In this document: one piece after another, positions 17,596-25,784 of the stretch | Layout of the letters: every line of letters starts with the position of its first letter | How positions within the stretch are numbered: position 1 is the stretch's first letter | Assembly: GCA_030651895.1 (NCBI GenBank) | Contig: JAUSBR010000017.1 | Span: 19,869-83,868, forward strand | Source: Sideroxyarcus sp. | GTDB taxonomy: Bacteria; Pseudomonadota; Gammaproteobacteria; Burkholderiales; Gallionellaceae | Length of the DNA stretch: 64,000 nt | Direction: 5' to 3' | Notes under the pieces: generated by a model | Told to the model about the DNA's origin: nothing | Databases searched by the model: none | The model's input: the letters and a program-made list of their open reading frames with translations, nothing else | Translations under genes and position numbers: made by a program

Positions 17596-17968
17596 GGACG
17601 AAGCGGCTGGCGACGAAGGTAACGGGGACGGTGACGACGATCACGACGGCATAAGCCCACACGGGGGAGACAGCAAATTTCCCTACCAGCAGCCACATGA
17701 TGGATGCGCCGAGGAAGTACTGCACGACATAAACGAACGGGAATTTCAGGAAGCTGTGCAGCGAGATCTTCTTTTTGAACACGAACAGCACGTTCATGAA
17801 GTAGGAGTTCACCACGCCGACGCAGTAAGAGAGCGTGTAGGCGTAAAGATAAGGCAGGAAAGGCAGCAACAACAGGAACACCACGTAAGCGACCAGGGTG
17901 TTGCTCACCCCGACCAGCAGGAAACGGAAGAATTCGCTGTGGATGCTTTTTCTGATCAGGTTTTTCAA
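17585..17968 (-). CDS. GtrA-like membrane protein (putative polyprenyl-phosphate-sugar flippase)
   Basis: A 127-residue protein with four membrane helices and the GtrA family signature: FFRFLLVGVSNTLVAYVVF at the N-terminus and the SYCVGVVNSYFMNVLFVFK segment between helices two and three. GtrA proteins are thought to flip undecaprenyl-phosphate-linked sugars to the periplasm for GtrB/ArnT-type systems. A GtrB/ArnC-like enzyme is encoded 1 kb away on the other strand, which suggests that they work together. It is convergent with the GT4 gene. Confidence 0.9.
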   Translation of the reverse strand: MKNLIRKSIHSEFFRFLLVGVSNTLVAYVVFLLLLPFLPYLYAYTLSYCVGVVNSYFMNVLFVFKKKISLHSFLKFPFVYVVQYFLGASIMWLLVGKFAVSPVWAYAVVIVVTVPVTFVASRFVLRK

Positions 17969-18088
17969 GGTTTTGAACGCGACACGGTATTGTTGGTACG
18001 CGATTATGCCGCAGTCGCGTAAAATCGTTTAGCGGATCCATATCATTAACGACACGATATTCAGTACAAAGTACGACAACCAACAGCG

Positions 18089-18988
18089 ATGAAATTCTGC
18101 CTTGAATGCCAGCGTAGTTTCTCCGCCCCGGATTGGCGCTGCCCGCATTGCGGCCATATGCCGACCGAGCGCAACGGATTTCTCACCTTCGCCCCGGCAC
18201 TAGCGGCCCAGAACGACGGTTTCAACCCGAAGTTCTTCCAGTTGATGGCCGAGGTCGAGCCTGCCAATTTCTGGTTCGTGTCCCGAAACCGTATTCTGGG
18301 CGATGCATTGCGCAAGCATATCGCCGTACCTCCGGCCAAGGTGCTGGAGATCGGCTGTGGCACCGGCTTCGTGCTGTCCGGTGTGCGCGCGGTCTTCCCG
18401 CAAGCCAGTCTGAGCGCCAGCGACATCTATACCGAAGGGCTGGGTTACGCCGCCAGGCGCGTGCCGGATGCGTTCCTGTTCCAGATGGATGCCCTGCATA
18501 TCCCCTATCGGGACGAGTTCGACCTGGTTGGCGCATTCGATGTGCTGGAGCACATCGAGGATGACGGGGCTGTGCTGGATCAACTGTGGCAGGCCTGCAA
18601 AGCGGGCGGCAACGTGGTGCTGACGGTTCCGCAGCATCGCTGGCTGTGGAGCCGCATGGACGACTTTGCCCACCACAAGCGGCGCTATACACGCGATGAA
18701 CTGGTGCAAAAGCTGGAGCGCGCCGGATTCAGGATCGAATACGCCACCTCGTTCATCTCGCTGTTGCTGCCGCTGATGCTGGCGACGCGCCTGCTGCGCA
18801 AACCCGGCGGAACAGAGATGGAAGACCAGATGGATGCGGCCGGATTGAACATCGGCAAGGTGACCAATGCGTTGTTGAGCATGGTGATGGCGGTCGAGCG
18901 CGGCCTGATTCGCATCGGCTTGCGCATGCCGATGGGTGGTTCTCTGCTGGTGATCGCCCGTAAACCGGTCGCGGCCAGTAACGATTAG
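18089..18988 (+). CDS. Zinc-ribbon class I SAM-dependent methyltransferase
   Basis: A 299-residue protein. Residues 1-25 hold a two-pair cysteine zinc ribbon (CLECQRS...CPHCG). The methyltransferase domain follows: motif I VLEIGCGTGFVLSGV near residue 90, then the SASDIY acidic motif II, and FDVLEHIEDDGAVL. Residues ~205 onward carry a hydrophobic segment (SLLLPLMLATRLL), which may bring it to the membrane. The substrate is likely a lipid-linked or nucleotide sugar given the neighbours, but nothing in the sequence proves it. It lies 10 bp before the GtrB-like gene, in the same direction. Confidence 0.8.
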   Translation: MKFCLECQRSFSAPDWRCPHCGHMPTERNGFLTFAPALAAQNDGFNPKFFQLMAEVEPANFWFVSRNRILGDALRKHIAVPPAKVLEIGCGTGFVLSGVRAVFPQASLSASDIYTEGLGYAARRVPDAFLFQMDALHIPYRDEFDLVGAFDVLEHIEDDGAVLDQLWQACKAGGNVVLTVPQHRWLWSRMDDFAHHKRRYTRDELVQKLERAGFRIEYATSFISLLLPLMLATRLLRKPGGTEMEDQMDAAGLNIGKVTNALLSMVMAVERGLIRIGLRMPMGGSLLVIARKPVAASND

Positions 18989-18998
18989 AATACGCCCC

Positions 18999-19943
18999 AT
19001 GAAACCGACCCGCCCCCTCATCTCCATCGTCGTCCCGGTCTACAAGGCCGAGAACTGCCTCGACGAGCTTTACAGCCGGCTGAAACTGGCGCTGGAAACG
19101 ATCTCGCCGGATTTCGAGATCGTGCTGGTGGAAGACTGCGGTGGCGACGGTTCCTGGCAGGTCATCGAGCGCTTGGCCAAGCAGGATAGCCGTGTGAAAG
19201 GCATCCAGTTCAGCCGCAATTTCGGCCAGCATTACGGTATCACCGCCGGTCTGGACTATTGCGACGGCGACTGGGTGGTGGTGATGGACTGCGACCTGCA
19301 GGACCGGCCGGAAGAGATCCCGCGCCTGTATGCCAAGGCGCAGGAAGGCTTCGACATCGTGCTGGCGCGGCGTGGCCAGCGTCAGGATCCGTTGCTGAAG
19401 CGCTTCACTTCCTGGCTGTTCTACAAGCTGTTCAGCTATCTTGCCGATATGGAATACGACGGCGAGACAGGCAATTTCCGCATCATGTCGCGCAAGGTGG
19501 TGGAGAGTTTCCGCAAGATGCGCGAGCAGCTGCGTTTCTTCGGCGGTCTGGTGCAGTGGATGGGCTTTCCCACTACCAGCATCGAGGTGCAACATGCCGA
19601 GCGGCATGAAGGCCAGTCAAGCTACACCTTCGCCAAATTGTGGAAACTCGCGGCGGAGACCATCATCGCCTATTCAGACAAGCCGCTGCGTCTGGCGGTG
19701 CGCTTCGGCTTCATCATGGCGTTTTTCGCTTTCTGCTATGGCGTGTATACCCTGGTGCTTGCCGCCGTCTACGGCGTTCCCATCCTGGGCTGGAGCAGCC
19801 TGATCGTTTCGCTGTATTTCATCGGCGGTGTCATCATCGCGCTGCTAGGTATCATCGGCATCTATCTGGGCAAGACCTTCGACGAGAGCAAGAAACGGCC
19901 GCTCTATCTCGTTAGCAGGGCGACCTTCGATGAGCATGATTAA
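18999..19943 (+). CDS. GtrB/ArnC-like polyprenyl-phosphate glycosyltransferase (GT2)
   Basis: A 314-residue enzyme with an N-terminal GT-A domain (ISIVVPVYKAENCLDELYSR), a VLVEDCGGDGSW motif, FSRNFGQHYGI and the DPM-type metal site MDCDLQDRPEEIP near residue 97. Two membrane helices close the protein (LRLAVRFGFIMAFFAFC and VSLYFIGGVIIALLGIIG), as in GtrB and ArnC. These enzymes make undecaprenyl-phosphate-sugar from a nucleotide sugar. The next gene (WecD-like) overlaps its end by 14 bp, and WecE lies nearby, so TDP-Fuc4NAc is a reasonable donor guess. Confidence 0.88.
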   Translation: MKPTRPLISIVVPVYKAENCLDELYSRLKLALETISPDFEIVLVEDCGGDGSWQVIERLAKQDSRVKGIQFSRNFGQHYGITAGLDYCDGDWVVVMDCDLQDRPEEIPRLYAKAQEGFDIVLARRGQRQDPLLKRFTSWLFYKLFSYLADMEYDGETGNFRIMSRKVVESFRKMREQLRFFGGLVQWMGFPTTSIEVQHAERHEGQSSYTFAKLWKLAAETIIAYSDKPLRLAVRFGFIMAFFAFCYGVYTLVLAAVYGVPILGWSSLIVSLYFIGGVIIALLGIIGIYLGKTFDESKKRPLYLVSRATFDEHD

Positions 19944-20595
19944 GGCCACGCCGTGGGATGAAGCGGTGTTTGGCATACATACCGCCGAGGTCGTCGAGTA
20001 CAGCGATGCGGCTTTGCGCGAGGCGGTGCAGACGCCGGGTCACTACACCATCAAGGTCGATCCGCTTGCCGACAAGGCGCTGCTGCACAAATACGGCTTC
20101 TATTATTGCGACACATTGCTGGAGCCTTATTGCGCGAAGCAGAAGCTGAAACCGGTCGCACACCCGGACGCCACGATCTCCAAAAAGGCCGAGTGGGAAG
20201 GGTTGCTGCAGATCTGTCACGGCGCCTTCGCGCACGGCCGCTTTCACCGCGATTTCAATCTGGACAAGGCGCGCGCCGATTTTCGTTACGACAACTGGCT
20301 GCACCAGCTCTACGAAAAACAAGCAGTCTACGGGCTGTATTGGCAGGGTGAACTGGCCGGATTCATCGCGCATACCGACAACAATCTTGTCCTGCATGCA
20401 GTGGCTGAATCGCAACGCGGCAAGGGGCGGGCGAAATACTGGTGGAGTGCAGTGAGTAGCGAGCTGTTTGCCGCGGGTCATGCCGAGGTGAAGAGCTCGA
20501 TCTCTGCCGCCAATCTGGCTGTGCTCAATCTGTATGCCTCACTCGGTTTCTCGTTCCGCCATCCGCAGGACGTCTATCACCGGCTGGTCGAATAA
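19930..20595 (+). CDS. WecD-like TDP-4-amino-sugar N-acetyltransferase (GNAT)
   Basis: A 221-residue protein with the size and layout of WecD. The N-terminal WDEAVFGIHTAEV resembles the W-FFG start of WecD, the middle has AFAHGRFHRDFNL, and the C-terminal GNAT fold contains AESQRGKGRAKYWWSAV (acetyl-CoA binding) and NLAVLNLYASLGF. WecD acetylates TDP-Fuc4N to TDP-Fuc4NAc. The aminotransferase WecE is encoded 2 kb downstream on the other strand. The overlap with the GtrB-like gene suggests that both are translated from one transcript. The ATG at 19936 is an alternative start. Confidence 0.72.
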   Translation: MSMIKATPWDEAVFGIHTAEVVEYSDAALREAVQTPGHYTIKVDPLADKALLHKYGFYYCDTLLEPYCAKQKLKPVAHPDATISKKAEWEGLLQICHGAFAHGRFHRDFNLDKARADFRYDNWLHQLYEKQAVYGLYWQGELAGFIAHTDNNLVLHAVAESQRGKGRAKYWWSAVSSELFAAGHAEVKSSISAANLAVLNLYASLGFSFRHPQDVYHRLVE

Positions 20596-20599
20596 GCGC

Positions 20600-22030
20600 T
20601 TACTGCGGCGTATCGCACGCCGTGCCGCGACAGAGCAGGAACATGTCGTCGCCGCCCAAGCGGTATTTCTTGTACACCTTGCCCAGCGTCTCATCCGCAG
20701 AGAGTCCGACGATGAAGCCGTTCTCCAGATCGACGGGCGGCCACAGCAGTGCCGGTTCGGGCAGGCGGCGCTTGTTGAGATATGCCGTTACGCTTAAGCC
20801 AGCCGCGCTGCCGTTGACGGTGTAGAGCGGTTTTCCCTGTGACAGCCGCAGAATGTCGGCGGCTGTTTCATCGTAGTTCTGCCCGCGGAAATGACTCTGG
20901 TAGTACGGGAACAGGACCAGGGCTGCCACGAACTTGAACACCAGTGCCGCAATGATCCACTTGCGTGCCAGCGCCAATGCCGACTCTCCCGATTGCCAGA
21001 TGATGCGCGCGGCGATGAGAGCCAGCAGCGGGAAGATCGGCAACAGATAGCGCATGCCGCCGCGCGGCGAGGTCCAGTAAGGCAGGAAATTCAGCAGGAA
21101 CATCCAGCAGGCCGAGATGAACAGCAACTGATGGGTGGCGGAGGTTTCCTTCTGGTTGCGTCTGCGCAGCCAGAAGTAGAGCGCTAGCAAAGTCAGCGGA
21201 GCTAGCCAGCTCAACACCTCAACAGGGAAGCCTACTATTCGGCCAACATATTCAAAGAAGGTCGGACTGGCGAACTTGTAGGTCAGTTCGGCGAACATGC
21301 GTTTCCCCTGCGCCATCCCGTCCGGTATGGAGGCATACCAGATGAACGGGCCGGAATACGTGACCAGCAGTATCAATATGGAACGCCAGCGAAGCAGGAA
21401 ACGGCGCTGTTGTGCTTCGAACAGCAGCACGAAGATGATGCCGCCGAAGAAAATGTACGCAGTGAGCGCCTTGCTCAGGAAGGCGCAGTTGATCAGCACG
21501 CCGGACAGGATGAGCAGCGAGGTGCGCTGCTCGCGCACACCTACCCATAGCGTCGCGATGGAGGTGAAGATGAACATCGCATAGTTGGGATCGACGTAGC
21601 ACAGCCAGCCGTGATACAGCAGCACATCGGCCATGGTGAGATAGCCCAGCGCGGCAAAGATGCCGAATGCCTTGTCCTGGAACAGCCGTCCTGCCATCCA
21701 GGCCAGCGTCAGGGCCGTGATGAGCGTGGAGGCGACTGCCAGTGTGCGCGTGACTGTGAGTACATGCTCCCATCCGAACAGGGCGGAAAAGATCATGATC
21801 AGCCAGTTGAACAACGGGTTGTGCTGCATGTCATTGCCGTACATGTACTGCTTCAACCAGGCCCCGCGTTCCCACATCTCCTGCGAGATCATCGGAAAGA
21901 TGCCTTCCTCGCCGACGTAGTAGAAGAACAGTGTGGGCAGGAAGCTGATCGCCGCAAGGGCGAACAGCAGCCAGTCGCGTTTTTCGTTAGACGGGAGTTT
22001 GTTCAAAGCGAGCATCTTCATCAGTTCCAA
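20600..22030 (-). CDS. ArnT/GT39-like membrane glycosyltransferase
   Basis: A 476-residue protein with a long hydrophobic part of about ten helices and a soluble C-terminal domain. The first periplasmic loop has the acidic YVGEEGIFPMISQEMWERG followed by HNPLFNWLIMIFSALFG, as in the PMT/ArnT family, where this loop carries the catalytic acidic residue. Such enzymes use undecaprenyl-phosphate-sugars and transfer the sugar to LPS or protein in the periplasm. With GtrA- and GtrB-like genes nearby this completes a three-part pathway. It is convergent with the WecD-like gene, the stops being 4 bp apart. Confidence 0.82.
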   Translation of the reverse strand: MELMKMLALNKLPSNEKRDWLLFALAAISFLPTLFFYYVGEEGIFPMISQEMWERGAWLKQYMYGNDMQHNPLFNWLIMIFSALFGWEHVLTVTRTLAVASTLITALTLAWMAGRLFQDKAFGIFAALGYLTMADVLLYHGWLCYVDPNYAMFIFTSIATLWVGVREQRTSLLILSGVLINCAFLSKALTAYIFFGGIIFVLLFEAQQRRFLLRWRSILILLVTYSGPFIWYASIPDGMAQGKRMFAELTYKFASPTFFEYVGRIVGFPVEVLSWLAPLTLLALYFWLRRRNQKETSATHQLLFISACWMFLLNFLPYWTSPRGGMRYLLPIFPLLALIAARIIWQSGESALALARKWIIAALVFKFVAALVLFPYYQSHFRGQNYDETAADILRLSQGKPLYTVNGSAAGLSVTAYLNKRRLPEPALLWPPVDLENGFIVGLSADETLGKVYKKYRLGGDDMFLLCRGTACDTPQ

Positions 22031-22040
22031 TAGGAAGGAT

Positions 22041-22649
22041 TCACTTCACGCATTCGAGCATTATGTGCGTATAGGGGATGTTCAAAAGATCGCTGCGGGT
22101 GGATGCGTGCACTTCGTCGAAGCGCGCTTTGGCCAGGTCGACGTAGCCCTTCTCGTCGCGCACGAACTGACCGCGGTCACGCGACAGCAGATATTTCGCC
22201 ATACGCGATTGATCATCCACATAGCAACCGTCGAAAGTGACCAGACGGCCGCCCTTTTTGAGCGCGCGTTTGGCGATCTCGAACAACTGAAGCGCTTCTG
22301 CATCGTCCAGGTGATGCAGGATGCCGATCGCCAGCACGATATCGAAAGATTCCGGCTGTTCCAGGAATACCTGCGCCTCGGAAACCCGTTGGCAGAAGAA
22401 TTGTCCGCGATCGCCGTAGCGTTTGGTCGCCGATTCGATATAGGACGGGTTGAAGTCGAACCCGAAATAGTCGACCTGCGGCAAGTGGTCGAGGATGTTG
22501 CCGGGTCCGCAACCGATGTCGAGTATGCGTGCCCCCTTGGCAGGGCGCACATATTCCCTGACGAAGGTCGACTGGCTGTTCTGTGCGCCGACCAGGGTTG
22601 AAAATAGTTTGTAGAGGGCCGGCAGATCGAGGATGGAATTGAGTTTCAT
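22041..22649 (-). CDS. Class I SAM-dependent methyltransferase
   Basis: The track's start (22715) would overlap wecE by 47 bp; the ATG at 22649 gives a 202-residue protein and clears it. Motif I is ILDIGCGPGNILDHL, with the following YFGFDFNPSYIE acidic motif, and a GILHHLDDAEALQLF loop. A GRLVTFDGCYVDDQSR segment near the C-terminus is seen in small-molecule and sugar methyltransferases. It lies in one transcript with wecE upstream and the ArnT-like gene downstream (10 bp gap). The substrate is unknown. Confidence 0.8.
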   Translation of the reverse strand: MKLNSILDLPALYKLFSTLVGAQNSQSTFVREYVRPAKGARILDIGCGPGNILDHLPQVDYFGFDFNPSYIESATKRYGDRGQFFCQRVSEAQVFLEQPESFDIVLAIGILHHLDDAEALQLFEIAKRALKKGGRLVTFDGCYVDDQSRMAKYLLSRDRGQFVRDEKGYVDLAKARFDEVHASTRSDLLNIPYTHIMLECVK

Positions 22650-22668
22650 CAGACGGTTGGCGTGGGGG

Positions 22669-23796
22669 TCAAAAGAAATCGCGGATCGCCGCACTGATGC
22701 GTGCGACATCCGCATCGTCCATCTCGTAATGCAGCGGCAGGCGCAGCAGGCGCTCGTTCAGCTCGTCGGTCACCTGCATGCTGCCGCTGACGCGGCCGTA
22801 TTTGCGTCCGGCAGGCGAGGAATGCAGCGGTACGTAGTGGAACACCGGATTGATGCCCTGTGCTTTGAGATGCGCGATCAGCGCCGTGCGCGTGGCGAGG
22901 CTGTCGAGCAGCATGTAGTACATGTGGCCGTTGCTGTCGGCATCGAAGCGCGGCAGGCGCAGTTTGCCGGCCTGTTCCAGCGGAGCCAGTTGCTCGGCAT
23001 AGGCGGAGCAGATGCGGCAGCGCTGGGCGGTGATCTCGTCGGCGTGTTCCAGTTGCGCATAGAGGAAGGCGCTCACCAGTTCGCTCGGCAGGTAGGACGA
23101 GCCGATATCCACCCAGGTGTATTTGTCCACCTCGCCGCGGAAGAACTGGCTGCGGTTGGTGCCCTTTTCGCGGATGACTTCGGCGCGCTCGAAGAAGTGC
23201 TCGTCGTTGATCAGCAGTGCGCCGCCTTCGCCGCTGATGATGTTCTTGGTCTCGTGGAAGCTCAGGCAGCCGAAATGGCCGATGGTGCCGAGAGCTTTGC
23301 CCTTGTAGGTGGAGAGCAGTGCCTGCGCCGCGTCTTCAACCACCAGCAGCTTGTGGCGCTTGGCGATGTCCATGATGGTGTCCATCTCGCACGGTACGCC
23401 CGCGTAATGCACCGGCACGATGGCGCGGGTCTTGGGCGTGATGGCGGCCTCGATCAGCTTCTCGTCGATGTTCAGCGTGTCCGGGCGGATATCCACGAAC
23501 ACCGGTACCGCGCCGCGCAGGGCAAAGGCATTGGCCGTGGAAACGAAGGTGTAGGACGGCAGGATGACTTCATCGCCGGGCTGCAGGTCACACAGGATAG
23601 CGGACATCTCCAGCGCGGCGGTGCAGGAGTGGGTGAGCAGCGCCTTGCGGCAATGCAGCTTTTCCTCGAACCAGCGGTTGCACAGCCTGGTGTAATGCCC
23701 GTCGCCGGAGAGATGGCCGCGGGAGACGGCGTCGGCGATCAGCGAGAGTTCACGGCCGATGATGAACGGTTTGTTGAACGGGATCGGTTTCATCAA
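22669..23796 (-). CDS. wecE: dTDP-4-amino-4,6-dideoxygalactose transaminase (WecE/RffA)
   Basis: The 375-residue sequence can be followed along Escherichia coli WecE almost throughout: [13 protein letters not shown] at the start, [56 protein letters not shown], the PLP lysine in [18 protein letters not shown], and [20 protein letters not shown]. The enzyme converts TDP-4-keto-6-deoxyglucose with glutamate to TDP-Fuc4N. TDP-sugar precursors (RmlA, RmlB) must be made by genes outside the window. It is divergent from apaH with a 74-bp gap. Confidence 0.94.
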   Translation of the reverse strand: MMKPIPFNKPFIIGRELSLIADAVSRGHLSGDGHYTRLCNRWFEEKLHCRKALLTHSCTAALEMSAILCDLQPGDEVILPSYTFVSTANAFALRGAVPVFVDIRPDTLNIDEKLIEAAITPKTRAIVPVHYAGVPCEMDTIMDIAKRHKLLVVEDAAQALLSTYKGKALGTIGHFGCLSFHETKNIISGEGGALLINDEHFFERAEVIREKGTNRSQFFRGEVDKYTWVDIGSSYLPSELVSAFLYAQLEHADEITAQRCRICSAYAEQLAPLEQAGKLRLPRFDADSNGHMYYMLLDSLATRTALIAHLKAQGINPVFHYVPLHSSPAGRKYGRVSGSMQVTDELNERLLRLPLHYEMDDADVARISAAIRDFF

Positions 23797-23870
23797 GATT
23801 CGAAAGAATTCTGGTAGTGTTGAGTCTGCGTACGGGACGTATTGTACAGGCTTCGATCGGAAAACAGGGT

Positions 23871-24692
23871 ATGGCGACTTACGCGATAGGCGACATTCAG
23901 GGCTGTTATGACGAGCTGCAGTTGCTGCTCGAGCAGATCCGTTTCGACCCGGCGCAGGACAAGCTCTGGTTCGTCGGCGACCTGGTCAATCGCGGTCCCG
24001 GTTCGCTGGAAGTGCTGCGGCTGGTGAAATCACTGGGTGACAGTGCCACCACTGTGCTCGGTAACCACGATCTGCATCTGGTCGCGGTGGATGCGGGCAT
24101 CGGGCAACTGCACCGCAGCGACACCCTCGACAGCATCCTCGCCGCCCCCGATCGCAGGGAGTTGCTGGACTGGCTGCGCCGGCAGAAGCTGGCCCATCTG
24201 GAGAACGGTCATCTGCTGGTGCATGCCGGCCTGTTACCGGGCTGGACGGCGAAACAGGCCGTGGAGCTGGCGCATGAGGTGGAGAGTGCGCTGTGCGGCG
24301 ATGACTATGTGGATTTCATCGCGCACATGTACGGCAACAACCCGCAAAGCTGGGACAACGATCTGGGCGGCAACAAGCGCCTGCGCGTCATCGTCAACGC
24401 CTTCACGCGTTTGCGTATCTGCACCCCGCAGGGCGAGATGGAATTCAAATTCAAGGGAGAGGTGGAGAATATCCCGGAGGGTTATCTGCCGTGGTTCGAG
24501 GTGCCCAAACGCAAGAGCCGCGATACCACCGTCATCTTCGGACACTGGTCGGCTTTAGGCCTGGTACACAAAAAGAACCTGATCGCGCTGGATACCGGAT
24601 GCCTGTGGGGTGGCCCGATGACCGCGCTTCGACTGGAAGACCGGCAACTCTTTCAGGTGAGCTGCAGCAACCCGGTGGCGAAGCACTGGTAG
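23871..24692 (+). CDS. apaH: Symmetrical bis(5'-nucleosyl)-tetraphosphatase
   Basis: The ORF begins at 23817, but the ATG at 23871 starts the family's usual sequence [17 protein letters not shown] and leaves 273 residues. Metal-binding motifs of the PPP phosphatase fold are [13 protein letters not shown] and GNHDLH, followed by [11 protein letters not shown] and a FGHWSALG motif near the C-terminus. It cleaves Ap4A into two ADP and so controls alarmone levels and RNA capping. It converges with infA; only 9 bp separate the ends. Confidence 0.95.
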   Translation: MATYAIGDIQGCYDELQLLLEQIRFDPAQDKLWFVGDLVNRGPGSLEVLRLVKSLGDSATTVLGNHDLHLVAVDAGIGQLHRSDTLDSILAAPDRRELLDWLRRQKLAHLENGHLLVHAGLLPGWTAKQAVELAHEVESALCGDDYVDFIAHMYGNNPQSWDNDLGGNKRLRVIVNAFTRLRICTPQGEMEFKFKGEVENIPEGYLPWFEVPKRKSRDTTVIFGHWSALGLVHKKNLIALDTGCLWGGPMTALRLEDRQLFQVSCSNPVAKHW

Positions 24693-24701
24693 TGCTTCGG
24701 C

Positions 24702-24962
24702 TCAGTAGCGGCGTTTTTGCTGCGGAACGTAAGGACCGCGCGTTTCGATATGGCGGAATGTGATGCGTCCCTTGGTGAGGTCGTAGGGAGACAGTTCCAG
24801 CGACACCTTGTCGCCCGCGATGATGCGGATGTGGTTCTTCTTCATCTTGCCCGCGCTGTACGCGATCAGCTTGTGGCCGTTATCCAGCGTCACGCGATAG
24901 CGCGAGTCCGGTAACACTTCATCCACCACGCCGTCCATCTCAAGTAATTCTTCTTTGGCCAT
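24702..24962 (-). CDS. infA: Translation initiation factor IF-1, extended second-copy type
   Basis: The first ~70 of 86 residues are a single OB-fold IF-1: [18 protein letters not shown], then [17 protein letters not shown] and [14 protein letters not shown]. The last 15 residues ([14 protein letters not shown]) extend past the usual 72-residue end. IF-1 sits in the ribosomal A site during initiation. Betaproteobacteria often carry a longer IF-1 away from the ribosomal protein operons besides the normal copy; this gene, next to a cold-shock gene, looks like that type. Whether a standard copy exists elsewhere cannot be seen here. Confidence 0.93.
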   Translation of the reverse strand: MAKEELLEMDGVVDEVLPDSRYRVTLDNGHKLIAYSAGKMKKNHIRIIAGDKVSLELSPYDLTKGRITFRHIETRGPYVPQQKRRY

Positions 24963-24985
24963 GACTTATGTAATCCAGTAAATAA

Positions 24986-25017
24986 GTAAAAAAGCCCGGC
25001 TAAAGCCGGGCCTTTCC
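24986..25017 (-). terminator. Intrinsic terminator of the cold-shock gene
   Basis: On the minus strand GCCCGGC, loop TTTA, GCCGGGC is followed by a run of six T. It lies 44 bp after the csp stop and before infA. Confidence 0.9.
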
Positions 25018-25060
25018 GGCAGGACTGATGGCACGACTTGTCGTCATGCCAGCCCGCCGA

Positions 25061-25267
25061 TTATTCCGCTGCGCGGATGTTCGAAGCTTGCTGACCCTTG
25101 GGGCCGGCAGTGACGTCGAAGCTGACTTGCTGACCTTCGGTCAGGGTCTTGAAACCCGAACTCTGGATCGCGGAAAAGTGAGCGAAGAGGTCATCGCCGC
25201 CGTTAGACGGGGTGATGAAGCCGAAGCCCTTGGAATCGTTGAACCACTTAACTGTACCTGTTGCCAT
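25061..25267 (-). CDS. CspA-family cold-shock protein
   Basis: The start at 25267 is fixed by an AAGGAG ribosome site 6 bp upstream and by the family N-terminus [18 protein letters not shown]; the longer ORF is a run-through of the leader. The 68-residue protein is one cold-shock domain with RNP1 (KGFGFI) and RNP2 (DLFAHFSAI) RNA-binding motifs. It acts as an RNA chaperone. A stem-loop in the leader and a terminator downstream show that it is a single-gene transcript. Confidence 0.96.
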   Translation of the reverse strand: MATGTVKWFNDSKGFGFITPSNGGDDLFAHFSAIQSSGFKTLTEGQQVSFDVTAGPKGQQASNIRAAE

Positions 25268-25387
25268 GATGAATCTCCTTATAAACATACAAGTGGGACG
25301 AAGTCCCACACTAGGGCGATGGTCAAGACGGCAAGAAGATGAAGGAAGGATTACCGCAGAATACGGAGACTAACCAGACAGCAACAA
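25268..25387 (-). promoter_or_regulatory. csp leader with stem-loop and candidate promoter
   Basis: On the minus strand TTGTTG (25387-25382) and TATTCT (25363-25358) are 18 bp apart, giving a leader of about 80 nt. Inside it GTGGGAC-TTC-GTCCCAC (25293-25309) forms a strong hairpin about 15 nt ahead of the ribosome site. Long structured leaders are usual for cspA genes. The promoter is a guess; the hairpin is plain in the sequence. Confidence 0.4.
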
Positions 25388-25492
25388 CAGAACTTGAGAA
25401 TCGCGGGCGGCACTATGTACTGTATCGGCAGGAATAGCAAATGAAATTATGGGTATCGGCCCCGGCGGGGTGAAAAAGGCCAAACTGAGTAG

Positions 25493-25521
25493 TTGACAAT
25501 ATAAGTGTTTAATAATATTCT
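25493..25521 (+). promoter_or_regulatory. Promoter for a candidate small RNA
   Basis: Consensus -35 TTGACA (25493-25498), a 17-bp AT-rich spacer and -10 TATTCT (25516-25521). No protein gene follows; the next structure is a set of hairpins ending in a terminator. Confidence 0.6.
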
Positions 25522-25527
25522 AATTGG

Positions 25528-25631
25528 CAGTGGCGCAAGCCACCGCATGTTTCTCCTCCCTGAGCATGCTGTCTTGACTCCCCTTGTGTTAAGACATTTG
25601 CCCCTGATCCGTGTGGTTCAGGGGCTTTTTC
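25528..25631 (+). ncRNA. Candidate ~100-nt small RNA with C-rich hairpin loops
   Basis: From the expected start near 25528 there are four successive hairpins: GTGGC-GCAA-GCCAC (25530-25543); GCATG...CATGC (25545-25569) with a CTCCTCCC loop; TGTCTTGAC...GTTAAGACA (25570-25596) with a TCCCCTT loop; and the terminator GCCCCTGA...TCAGGGGC followed by TTTTT (25600-25630). No credible reading frame lies in it. C-rich loops in trans-acting small RNAs can pair with Shine-Dalgarno sequences. No known family was recognised, and expression is not shown. The remaining parts of the 25310-25784 gap hold the csp upstream region and a tandem repeat. Confidence 0.55.
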
Positions 25632-25634
25632 TTT
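25600..25634 (+). terminator. Intrinsic terminator of the candidate small RNA
   Basis: Perfect 8-bp stem GCCCCTGA/TCAGGGGC with a 10-nt loop and then TTTTTCTTT. Confidence 0.85.
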
Positions 25635-25647
25635 GTGGGCGGCAAAA

Positions 25648-25703
25648 TGGCGTGGTGGCGTGGTGGCGTGGTGGCGGGGTGGCGGGGTGGCGGGGTGGCG
25701 GGG
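25648..25703. repeat. G-rich 8-bp tandem repeat, seven units
   Basis: Three copies of TGGCGTGG are followed by four of TGGCGGGG with no break. The + strand has many GG and GGGG runs and could fold into a G-quadruplex. It lies just after the terminator and 80 bp past the ankyrin gene's 3' end. Confidence 0.9.
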
Positions 25704-25784
25704 TCAGCAGGCACTGGCAAGATGTCTTGCCTCATTTGCGCGCCCGCCTTATGTAGCCTCCGCCGGACAGCGCGCGGCACTGAA

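Noticed and set aside
25648-25703. A possible CRISPR or iteron array.
   Set aside because: The units are directly adjacent 8-mers without spacers, and no replication or Cas gene is near.
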